DNA of 32,368 nt from Elusimicrobia bacterium RIFOXYD2_FULL_34_15 (GTDB lineage Bacteria > Elusimicrobiota > UBA8919): contig MGVS01000040.1 in assembly GCA_001800605.1 (NCBI GenBank), positions 1-32,368 of the forward strand, written 5' to 3'. Both the position numbers and the translations under genes were made by a program. The notes under the pieces were generated by a model. The model saw only the letters and a list, made by a program, of their open reading frames with translations. It had not been told where the DNA came from and did no database searches. Below, in pieces: positions 24,711 through 31,751 of the stretch (position 1 is the stretch's first letter; each line of letters begins with the position of its first letter).

Positions 24711-25276
24711 TTTGTTTCCTCAGCAGTTATTTTTTTAGCAAGTTTACTTGCACCATCTTCTACTATATCATTCAAAAGTTCAATTGGATAAATCCAATTA
24801 TTTTTTGCAGCTCTAAGTTCAATAGAAGAAGCTATTGTTCCCGTTTCAATGTCCACAATTCTTAAATTTACATTCAGTTTTGCTCTGGGATAAATTGTTC
24901 TGCCGTATTGAGTTATGCTTCCAAAAACCATAGCATCAACGTTTGCCAATTTACCGATTTTTACCGCAGTATTTACATCGGTAATCCCTGTTGCCTGAAG
25001 TTTTTGCTCTACAAGTATTTTATCTATGTTTTGTCTTTCAACTACCTGAAATTTACCTTCCTTTGCCAATCCCGCTATCAATTTTTCCTGAATTATTTTG
25101 GAAGGATTCTGATATTTCTTTTTTTCCTTATCAGTTCTTTCATCACTAAATTCCAAAATTGCTATTTTCTTTATGTTCTTGGAGACCACAACTTTTTTTG
25201 GTTGAAAATAATAACTTGAGCACCCAAATAAAACAGACACAAAAACTAACTGCAAAACCAAAGACAATTTTCTCAT
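24707..25276 (-). CDS. CsgG-like outer-membrane lipoprotein
   Basis: About 189 aa from the ATG at 25276, preceded by GGGAGGAAA. An upstream in-frame ATG at 25321 would add 15 residues encoded by repeat DNA and displace the signal peptide, so it is rejected. The N-terminus MRKLSLVLQLVFVSVLFGC ends in a lipobox (LFGC, Cys19). The body, IAILEFSDERT, KFQVVERQNIDKILVEQKL, DAMVFGSIT and LRIVDIETGTI, matches the CsgG/LpoB-like fold found in secretion pores and cell-envelope lipoproteins. The exact role is unknown. It precedes rph by a 4-nt overlap. Confidence 0.85.
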   Translation of the reverse strand: MRKLSLVLQLVFVSVLFGCSSYYFQPKKVVVSKNIKKIAILEFSDERTDKEKKKYQNPSKIIQEKLIAGLAKEGKFQVVERQNIDKILVEQKLQATGITDVNTAVKIGKLANVDAMVFGSITQYGRTIYPRAKLNVNLRIVDIETGTIASSIELRAAKNNWIYPIELLNDIVEDGASKLAKKITAEETK

Positions 25277-25284
25277 ATTATTTC

Positions 25285-25427
25285 CTCCCGTAGGTCTCGC
25301 CAAGGATTTCTTGTCCGCCAACGATTTAGTGGCGGAACTGGCGGACCGAAGGCCTCGCCAACGGTTTAGTGGCGGGCTTGCCCCACAATGGTGGGTCTAA
25401 TGCCTCTCCCATGTTCACAGGGCGGGC
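25285..25427. repeat. Palindromic repeat cluster upstream of the CsgG-like gene
   Basis: Several GC-rich hairpins: TCCGCCA/TGGCGGA (25314-25320 with 25330-25336), a second TGGCGGAC at 25339, and CCCAC/GTGGG near 25382-25395. It shares GGCCTCGCCA and GTGGCGGGCTTG with 17455-17510. Its left edge CCTCCCG supplies the Shine-Dalgarno of the lipoprotein gene. Confidence 0.75.
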
Positions 25428-25435
25428 AATATTTT

Positions 25436-28291
25436 TTACTTAATATCTAAATTTTTTACTATTTCTTCCAGTTTTTTCTTTTTATCGTATAATTCCTGAA
25501 GTTTTTGTTTTACACGTTCAACTTCTTCAGGATTTGCTTTTTCTAAGAAGTTTTTATTTGAAATTTTCGCTGCACAGACGTTTGCTTCCTGATTGATTTT
25601 GTGTATTTGTGATTCAAGACGTTTTTTTTCTTTTTCCAAGTCTATTTTACCTTCTAAAAGAACAAAAATTTCAATATTACCGATAATTGCCGAAGCAGAT
25701 AATTTGGGTTTTTCTGAAGTTTTTGAAAATTTGATTTCTTTAACTTTTGCCAGAGAATTTATATATTGTTTATTTTCATTTATTATTTTTTCAGATTCAT
25801 CGGAAGAAATTTTTATGATTATATCTACTAAATCCGATTGTTTAACGTTCATTTCAGAGCGGATATTTCTAATTGCGGTAATAACTTCTATAACTTCCCG
25901 GATTTCTTCATCAGCAGTTTTATCAGTTTCAGATTCATCATATTTCGGATAATCGGATATCATAATACTTTTACTTTGTTTTTTTAGATTTTGAAATATT
26001 TCCTCGGTTATAAACGGCATTATCGGATGCAAAAGTTTAAGTATTTTCTCAATTATTTCAATATGAACTTTTTGTGTAGTTGATTTTGTCTTTTCATCAT
26101 TGCCGTACAGACGGGTTTTAGAAAATTCCACATACCAGTCGCAATATTTTGACCAGATAAATTCATATAAGAGACGCGAAGCTTCTGAAGGATTGTAATC
26201 CTCAATTGCTTTTGTAACATTTTTTATAGTTAAATTTAACTCTGAAAGAATCCATTTATCGGTTAATTCTAAATCATCGAGATTCTTCGCGGAGCTCCCG
26301 CCAGAGGCGAGGCTCGCCAAGGGCGGCAGAATGACGGCATTTTGGTCTAAGTTCATCATAACGAATCTTGAAACATTCCATAGCTTATTGGCAAAATTTC
26401 GTGCCATTAAGAAATTTTCATCTGAAATCTGCATATCACGTCCGGGAATCCCCTGGTATGCAAGTGCAAAACGCAGTGCATCTGTTCCGAATTTTTCCAT
26501 AATTCCTAATGGGTCAATAACATTGCCAAGTGATTTTGACATTTTTTTGCCCTTGGAATCACGGACGATACCGTGTATGTAAACATCATGGTAAGGAACA
26601 TTATTTCTAAATTCAAGACCCATCATAATCATTCTTGCAACCCATAAATAAAGTATTTCATGGCCTGTAACCAAAACATCGGTTGGATAGTAATATTTTA
26701 ACTCTTTTGTTTCTTCGGGCCAGCCAAAAACAGACATAGGCCATAGTGCCGAAGAAAACCAAGTATCAAGCACATCAGGATCGCGAATAAAATCGGATTT
26801 CCCGCACTGCGGGCATTTTTCAGGCTGTTTTTCAGAAGCAAAAACACCTTTTGAATCAATATTTATGTTTCCTACTTCATAATCTTTAACTTTTTCCTTT
26901 ATTTGCTGAGGAGTAAGTTTCAAAGTTTCTAACATCCATTTTATACTGACAGCTTTATCATCCAGAGTGCCAAGTATATGTTCTCCTGCGCAATTCATGC
27001 AATACCAAAGCGGAATCTGATGTCCCCACCATATTTGGCGGGAAATGCACCAATCTTTAAGATTTTCCAACCATAAAAGATAGGGTTTTAGCCACTTTTC
27101 AGGGAAGAATTTTGTCTCTTCAGTTTTCGCAGATTCCATTGCCCGTTTTGCCATGCCGTTCATCTTTAGGAACCATTGTTTTGAAATTAACGGTTCAGTG
27201 GCTGTATCGCACCTGTAACATCGAGTGATCGGCAGTACATAATTCTCTTCTTTTTCAAGCAATTCTTTTTCTTTAAGTTTTTCAATAAGTATTTTTCTTG
27301 CTTCATAACGGTCTTTGCCTATTAATTCATTTGCTTCAAAGTTTTTAATTGGCTGTCCGTTAAGATCATTAATAATAAAACTTGTAATTTTTGCTTCTTT
27401 GTCAATCGCATGAATCAATACAAGATTATGTCTTCTTGCTGTTTCTGCATCGTTGCGGTCGTGAGCAGGTGTTATTTTTACTGCACCGGTTCCGAATTTA
27501 GGGTCAACCATTTCATCGGAAATAATCGGGATAATACGGTTTACAAGCGGAAGAACAGCATTTTTACCTATGAATTTCTTATATCTTTCGTCATTTGGAT
27601 TAACCGCAACTGCGGTATCGCCTAACATCGTTTCGGGCCGAGTTGTTGCAACGATTATTAATTTGTCAGATTCGTTCTGAATAGGATATTTAATATACCA
27701 AAGCTTTCCTTTTTCGTCTTCCTGTTCAACTTCGCTTTCATTTAAAGCTGTTCCGCATCGGGGGCACCAGTCAACAATACGTTCTCCGCGATAAATAAGT
27801 CCTTTTTCATATAATTTGGTAAATGCGTAGTTTACAGACTTTGAACGCCTATCATCCATTGTGAAACTTGTCTTGTCCCAGTCGCATGAACACCCCAATT
27901 TTTTAAGTTGATATAAGATAGTATCTCCGGTTTCTTTCCTCCATTTCCACATTTCCTCAAGGAACTTATCACGTCCGATATTTTCCCGCAATATACCAGC
28001 TTTTTTCAATATTCTTTCAACCACATTCTGAGTAGCTATTCCGCCATGATCAGTGCCAGGAACCCAACAAGAATTGAAGCCATTCATCCTTTTAAAGCGA
28101 ATAATTATATCTTGAAGTAAATTATTAAGTGCGTGACCCATATGAAGCGATCCGGTTACGTTTGGGGGAGGTATTACAATCGTGAATGGTTTGGAATTAT
28201 TAGGTTCGGAATGGTAAAGTTTGTGTTCTTCCCAGAAATTAAGCCATTTTTTTTCAATTTCTATTGGTTCGTAGGTTTTAGAGATTTCCAT
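25436..28291 (-). CDS. valS: Valyl-tRNA synthetase
   Basis: 951 aa, class I synthetase. HIGH-type motif HMGH (50-53), zinc-binding-like pairs DWCPRCG and KCPQCG, the editing-domain VATTRPETMLGDTAVAV, the KMSKS motif (583-587), an anticodon-binding domain and a C-terminal coiled-coil arm (LEKEKKRLESQIHK...) are all in order. It charges tRNA-Val and edits Thr-tRNA-Val. Between the catalytic and anticodon domains (about 653-672) lies a Pro/Ala/Gly/Ser-rich insert, VILPPLASLASGGSSAKN, encoded by a dispersed palindromic repeat. A promoter lies at 28376-28404. Confidence 0.97.
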   Translation of the reverse strand: MEISKTYEPIEIEKKWLNFWEEHKLYHSEPNNSKPFTIVIPPPNVTGSLHMGHALNNLLQDIIIRFKRMNGFNSCWVPGTDHGGIATQNVVERILKKAGILRENIGRDKFLEEMWKWRKETGDTILYQLKKLGCSCDWDKTSFTMDDRRSKSVNYAFTKLYEKGLIYRGERIVDWCPRCGTALNESEVEQEDEKGKLWYIKYPIQNESDKLIIVATTRPETMLGDTAVAVNPNDERYKKFIGKNAVLPLVNRIIPIISDEMVDPKFGTGAVKITPAHDRNDAETARRHNLVLIHAIDKEAKITSFIINDLNGQPIKNFEANELIGKDRYEARKILIEKLKEKELLEKEENYVLPITRCYRCDTATEPLISKQWFLKMNGMAKRAMESAKTEETKFFPEKWLKPYLLWLENLKDWCISRQIWWGHQIPLWYCMNCAGEHILGTLDDKAVSIKWMLETLKLTPQQIKEKVKDYEVGNINIDSKGVFASEKQPEKCPQCGKSDFIRDPDVLDTWFSSALWPMSVFGWPEETKELKYYYPTDVLVTGHEILYLWVARMIMMGLEFRNNVPYHDVYIHGIVRDSKGKKMSKSLGNVIDPLGIMEKFGTDALRFALAYQGIPGRDMQISDENFLMARNFANKLWNVSRFVMMNLDQNAVILPPLASLASGGSSAKNLDDLELTDKWILSELNLTIKNVTKAIEDYNPSEASRLLYEFIWSKYCDWYVEFSKTRLYGNDEKTKSTTQKVHIEIIEKILKLLHPIMPFITEEIFQNLKKQSKSIMISDYPKYDESETDKTADEEIREVIEVITAIRNIRSEMNVKQSDLVDIIIKISSDESEKIINENKQYINSLAKVKEIKFSKTSEKPKLSASAIIGNIEIFVLLEGKIDLEKEKKRLESQIHKINQEANVCAAKISNKNFLEKANPEEVERVKQKLQELYDKKKKLEEIVKNLDIK
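26278..26335. repeat. Palindromic repeat inserted in frame in valS
   Basis: This 58-bp GC-rich block begins CGAGATTC and ends GGCGGCAGAATGAC, with CTCCCGCCA-A/G-AGGCGAGGCTCGCC in between. The same start, middle and end occur at 31591-31695 in intergenic DNA. It keeps the valS frame open. Confidence 0.82.
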
Positions 28292-28375
28292 AATAAAGGC
28301 AATTAAAAGTTAAAAGTAAAAAGTTATAATTAAATCTTTCTTTTTACCTTTTATTTGAATTTTTGATGAGTATTA

Positions 28376-28404
28376 ACTATATCAAATTTTGCAGTAAAAA
28401 TCAA
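28376..28404 (-). promoter_or_regulatory. Promoter for valS
   Basis: On the minus strand: -35 TTGATT, 17-nt spacer, -10 TATAGT (28381-28376), followed by ATACTCATCAA as at the protease promoter. The leader is about 75-80 nt and consists largely of AT-rich repeat. Confidence 0.6.
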
Positions 28405-28548
28405 TAAAATAAAGACTGAAAAAAAAGTAACGAGTAATGAGTAACGGGTAATGAGTAAAAAGTTTATATTTTGAAATCTGTGTAATCGTCGTTCAAAATC
28501 TGTGTAATCAGTGATTGTTAGGTTTTTAACAATCACATAAAAAATAGC

Positions 28549-28577
28549 TTGACAAAATATTTGAAATTCTTTATACT
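28549..28577 (+). promoter_or_regulatory. Strong sigma70-type promoter for the M23-bactofilin operon
   Basis: A consensus -35 TTGACA (28549-28554), an exact 17-nt spacer and a near-consensus -10 TATACT (28572-28577). The start of transcription is expected near 28583-28585. A perfect 10-bp inverted repeat lies 12 nt upstream of the -35 box. Confidence 0.82.
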
Positions 28578-28591
28578 TATAGGGCGCAAAA

Positions 28592-28622
28592 AAAACAGAT
28601 AAAATACTGATAAATCTGTTTT
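28592..28622 (+). terminator. Possible leader attenuator hairpin
   Basis: AAAACAGAT (28592-28600) pairs perfectly with ATCTGTTTT (28614-28622) and is followed by a T-rich run to 28630. It begins within about 10 nt of the predicted transcription start, so it could attenuate or simply shape the leader. The stem is A/U-rich and its strength is uncertain. Confidence 0.45.
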
Positions 28623-28644
28623 AATTTTTTATTTGAAAAATTAT

Positions 28645-29550
28645 ATGAAAAGTAATAAGCACAAGATGTTAACATTTATGATAGTTCCCCATTCTACAAG
28701 AAAACCAATTACCCTTGATTTATCAAAAGGGTTTATTTTCTCTTTAGTTATTATTTTTGTAGGAATTATTGTATGGGCGAGTCTTATAATTCATAAACAA
28801 ATTGATTATTGGAGTATGATTTCTGAAAATAAAGTGCTCACAAAAGAAACTGAGTATTTTGCAAAAGAAATGTTGAAAACCAGGCAAATGGCTGATGATT
28901 TAAGAGAAATGGACAGGGAACTTAAAAAATTGATAGGCCTTAAAAATAAAAAGAACATTATACAGTCGGGCGGTCCTTCTGTCTCCGAACTTGAAAATAT
29001 AACAAAATATTTGACCGAAAAAAATTTATCAATTACCCCACAGGAATTTAAGGAACATTTTTCTGCGCTACAAAATGAAACTAAGGAATTAAAAAACAGT
29101 TTTTATGAGACATCAGAGTTTATAAAAAATGAGAAATCCAGATGGGCAGCTACACCATCTATGTTTCCTTGCTACGGACGTATTAGTTGCCCTTTCGGAC
29201 CGCGTATACATCCTATCAAAGGTCACAAAGAAATACATTTGGCAATTGATATTGCAGCTGATAGAGGAGTACCTATAAAAGCATCGGCTGCCGGTGAAGT
29301 GATATTAGCAAGTTGGCAGCCCGGGTATGGAAAATTAGTGGTTATTGAACATAACTGGGGTTTTATGACGCGTTATGGGCATTGTTCTTCTATTATAGTA
29401 GAACAAGGGCAGAAAATTAAAAAAGGACAGATTATCGCTTATGTGGGCTCTACCGGATATGCAACTGCTCCCCACCTTCATTATGAAGTATGGAAAAATA
29501 GCGTTGCACAAAATCCACAAAAATATTTAACGGAAGCAATACTTAAATAA
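28645..29550 (+). CDS. M23-family membrane-anchored endopeptidase
   Basis: 301 aa from the ATG at 28645; a TTG at 28633 would add four residues, and neither start has a clear Shine-Dalgarno. One N-terminal transmembrane segment (about 28-50) is followed by a coiled coil (about 60-165) and a C-terminal LytM/M23 domain with ligands H198 and D202 (HLAID), H246 (RYGHC) and H277/H279 (PHLHYEV), so catalysis should be intact. It cleaves peptidoglycan cross-bridges in the periplasm. It is followed by a bactofilin gene, matching the known bactofilin/M23 pairs that control cell shape. Confidence 0.93.
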   Translation: MKSNKHKMLTFMIVPHSTRKPITLDLSKGFIFSLVIIFVGIIVWASLIIHKQIDYWSMISENKVLTKETEYFAKEMLKTRQMADDLREMDRELKKLIGLKNKKNIIQSGGPSVSELENITKYLTEKNLSITPQEFKEHFSALQNETKELKNSFYETSEFIKNEKSRWAATPSMFPCYGRISCPFGPRIHPIKGHKEIHLAIDIAADRGVPIKASAAGEVILASWQPGYGKLVVIEHNWGFMTRYGHCSSIIVEQGQKIKKGQIIAYVGSTGYATAPHLHYEVWKNSVAQNPQKYLTEAILK

Positions 29551-29684
29551 CAGCAAGTTAAAAGTAAAAAGTTAAAAGTTTAAATAGAAGCAAGAAAACA
29601 GGTAAGTTAAAGGTATAAAGTTATAATTAAATCCTTAATTTTCATTTTAACTTTTAATTTAAACTTGCCTCTCTTGGGGGTTCA
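29551..29684. repeat. AT-rich inverted repeat between the M23 and bactofilin genes
   Basis: AAGTTTAAAT (29576-29585) is the exact inverse of ATTTAAACTT (29657-29666). The flanks are iterated AAGTTAAAAG units also found at 10690, 28301 and 30080. TTGGGGG just before the bactofilin ATG serves as Shine-Dalgarno. Confidence 0.6.
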
Positions 29685-30050
29685 ATGTTTGGAAAAAAAG
29701 AAAATATAGGCAGGGTTGAAACAATAATATCTACCGGTACAGAAATAAAAGGTGATGTTTCAACTGAAGGAACCGTCCGTGTTGATGGACTTGTTGACGG
29801 GCATATTTTAAAAGCGCATGGTGTTATTATAGGCGAAGCAGGAAAACTTACAGGTGATGTAAAAGCCGAATCGATAGTAATCGGCGGTGAAGTTTCCGGA
29901 AATGTCGACGCTTCGGCAAATCTTGAATTATTGGCAACAGCAAAGGTATACGGAGATATAAAAACACAAATGCTTTCAATACAGGAAGGCGCAGTTTTTG
30001 AAGGTAAGTGTACAATGAGTGCTATCAAAAAAGAACCCACCGAAGATTAA
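29685..30050 (+). CDS. Bactofilin (polymer-forming cytoskeletal protein)
   Basis: 121 aa. The central region is the bactofilin beta-helix with repeating short strands: ISTGTEIKGDVSTEGTVRVDG, then VIIGEAGKLTGDVKAESIVIGGEVSGNVDA and KVYGDIKTQMLSIQEGAVFEG in the expected register of Gly-Asp turns. Short polar tails flank it, as usual. Bactofilins polymerise without nucleotide and position cell-wall enzymes at the membrane. The M23 gene immediately upstream is the probable partner, sharing the strong promoter at 28549. Confidence 0.94.
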   Translation: MFGKKENIGRVETIISTGTEIKGDVSTEGTVRVDGLVDGHILKAHGVIIGEAGKLTGDVKAESIVIGGEVSGNVDASANLELLATAKVYGDIKTQMLSIQEGAVFEGKCTMSAIKKEPTED

Positions 30051-30190
30051 ACAAAAAATCAATTCAAAATTTAAAATGCAAAATTAAAAATTAAGGTTTT
30101 ATTCCAACATTTTTCATTTTTAACTTTTAATTTATAATTGTTTTTATCCACTATTGATCACGGGTACTGCATAATACTAACTTTAAGGGG
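30051..30190. repeat. AT-rich repeat between convergent genes
   Basis: The region between the ends of the bactofilin gene and the GGDEF gene is made of AAAATTAAAAATTAA and its rough inverse TTTTTCATTTTTAACTTTTAA (about 30066-30130). It may terminate transcription from both sides, but there is no GC-rich stem. The pattern resembles the stretch inside miaB at 11564-11597. Confidence 0.5.
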
Positions 30191-31357
30191 TTACTGAACT
30201 AATTCTGAATCTAAGAATTTAGGTCTTCCGTCAACATAAATAGCGATGTTGTTTTTTTGGTTGGATTTTACAAACCTCATAGCGGTGTTGGCATCTTTTA
30301 TAAGTTTGGAATTATCTTCTCCTTTGCCGGAATAAGATATTCCTATTGATACTGTCAATTTCAGCTTATCATTGGATATTTTAAATAAATGTTTCTGTAT
30401 AAGTGACTGCAGTGCCTTTGCAAAAGATATCGCCATATCAAGATTGGCATTAGGTAGTAATACTACTACTTCATCCCCGCCTTCAGCATATGCATATCCG
30501 TTGGACTCGGTAACGGAATTAATTAAGTTTTGATATTCAGGTAGTACCGTCTTATCCACGTTACTTTCAGTATATTCGGTATTTAACATTTTAAAGTTGT
30601 CGATGTCGAAATATAAACAAGAGGTGCCAAGTATGCTTTCTTTTGCAGAAGTTATGTCCCTTTCTTTTAGGTTCGGTGAATCTAATATTCCGAATTTCTC
30701 GGATTTCTGACGCTGACTGGTTGTTTTTAGTTTTTCCGTTTTTTGAGAAACATAATTTAATATTGATTCACAGCACTCTATTAAAAAATTAAAGTCTACA
30801 GGTATCTGGTTAGTGTTTCTGAATAATACATGATAACTGCTTGCAGGACAGGATAAAAAGAATTTGCTGTATATATAGGTTATTACTATTTCTGTAAGCG
30901 GATCTTCAAAATCAAATGATTTGTTTACTATTTTCTTCAGAGAATCGCGTAATTCAAAACTGCGTTTGGCTACTTCGACACTCTCATCATAAGTGTTGTC
31001 GTATCTGCTGGTTGAATGTTTTATGTATGCGACCAGTTTCTTTGACATCGTATCCAGCCTTTCAATTGAAATACTGAAAAATGTGTTGGCTAGTTTTATT
31101 GAATCATAATCACCGCTTTCGCTGGTTGCTTCATCTATAATTTTCTGTATTAATATTACTCTTTCTTCTTTTATTCTTTTTTTGTTTATGTTTTCTAACT
31201 CAGTGGTTAATAGGTGGTTGGTTACAATTACATTTATAAATCCAAGAAAACACCGCTGTTCTTCTTCAAAACAATTCCAGGGATCTTTGGATGCATCTTT
31301 TAATTTTGATAACCATCTTTCTGCCTGTTTGATTATTAAATTTAATTCTTCACTCAT
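30191..31357 (-). CDS. Protein with unknown helical N-terminus and divergent GGDEF domain (GGDEV)
   Basis: 388 aa, no signal peptide or transmembrane segment. Residues 1-235 are mostly helical, with a cysteine pair (FLIECCESIL), and match nothing I recognise. The C-terminal part is a GGDEF-type palm domain: YFDIDNFKMLN (D251 as metal ligand), signature EGGDEV (293-297) with Val for Phe, and VSIGISYSGKG. The usual GHxxGDxxL segment is replaced by an atypical NVDKTVLPEYQ stretch. It could be a diguanylate cyclase, another nucleotide cyclase or an inactive sensor. It has its own consensus promoter at 31413-31441. Confidence 0.8.
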   Translation of the reverse strand: MSEELNLIIKQAERWLSKLKDASKDPWNCFEEEQRCFLGFINVIVTNHLLTTELENINKKRIKEERVILIQKIIDEATSESGDYDSIKLANTFFSISIERLDTMSKKLVAYIKHSTSRYDNTYDESVEVAKRSFELRDSLKKIVNKSFDFEDPLTEIVITYIYSKFFLSCPASSYHVLFRNTNQIPVDFNFLIECCESILNYVSQKTEKLKTTSQRQKSEKFGILDSPNLKERDITSAKESILGTSCLYFDIDNFKMLNTEYTESNVDKTVLPEYQNLINSVTESNGYAYAEGGDEVVVLLPNANLDMAISFAKALQSLIQKHLFKISNDKLKLTVSIGISYSGKGEDNSKLIKDANTAMRFVKSNQKNNIAIYVDGRPKFLDSELVQ

Positions 31358-31751
31358 ACTAGATAATTATACCTTTATTTTTACAATTTTCAATAAAAAA
31401 AACTATTGCTAAATTATAAATTATATCGCAATAATAGTCAACGACACTTTTCCACTTTTTCATGTCATTTTTCTACTATGTGTATTTTGGTATTTTTAAA
31501 GAATTTCGGTAGGTATTAATAAAAATAGTTCTACTATTCTGATGTCACCCTGAGGTTGCCGTGGCGACCGAAGGGTCTCGTTGTTAAAAACGAGATTCCC
31601 TGCCTGCCGTTAGGCAGGTTCGTTTCGCTTACGCTACTCTCCCGCCAAAGGCGAGGCTCGCCTATTTAAATTTAAATGAAAGGCGGCAGAATGACTTCAA
31701 CGTCAATCACTATTTGCTAATCCCTAAATTCCATGAACCATTAACTATGAA
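31358..31751. other. 394-bp intergenic region with composite palindromic elements
   Basis: Besides the promoter, 31540-31695 is a mosaic of GC-rich pieces: CTCGTT/AACGAG hairpin (31577-31594), CCTGCCT/AGGCAGG (31599-31618) and CTCCCGCCAAAGGCGAGGCTCGCC ending GGCGGCAGAATGAC at 31695, the last shared with valS. Inside it sits ATTTAAATTTAAAT. The rest is AT-rich; no gene is seen. Confidence 0.7.
31413..31441 (-). promoter_or_regulatory. Sigma70-type promoter for the GGDEV protein gene
   Basis: On the minus strand: -35 TTGACT (31441-31436), 17-nt spacer, -10 TATAAT (31418-31413). The leader is about 50 nt. A second TATAAT lies closer to the start codon, without a good -35. Confidence 0.75.

Larger units (their letters stand above)
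28292..28644. other. Divergent intergenic region between valS and the M23 peptidase gene
   Basis: It contains an AT-rich repeat (28301-28337, also at 29604-29636), the valS promoter, a GTAACGAGTAATGAG microrepeat (28428-28458), a direct repeat AATCTGTGTAATC (about 28478 and 28498), a perfect 10-bp hairpin GTGATTGTTA/TAACAATCAC (28511-28536), the M23 promoter and a leader hairpin. No gene is supported. Confidence 0.75.

Noticed and set aside
25277-25321. Longer start for the CsgG-like lipoprotein
   Set aside because: The extra 15 residues are encoded by palindromic repeat and would spoil the signal peptide. The inner ATG has a strong Shine-Dalgarno.
28351-28536. 61-codon minus-strand frame between valS and the M23 gene
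   Set aside because: It overlaps the valS promoter, the microrepeat and a hairpin; the hydrophobic translation comes from AT-rich repeat DNA.
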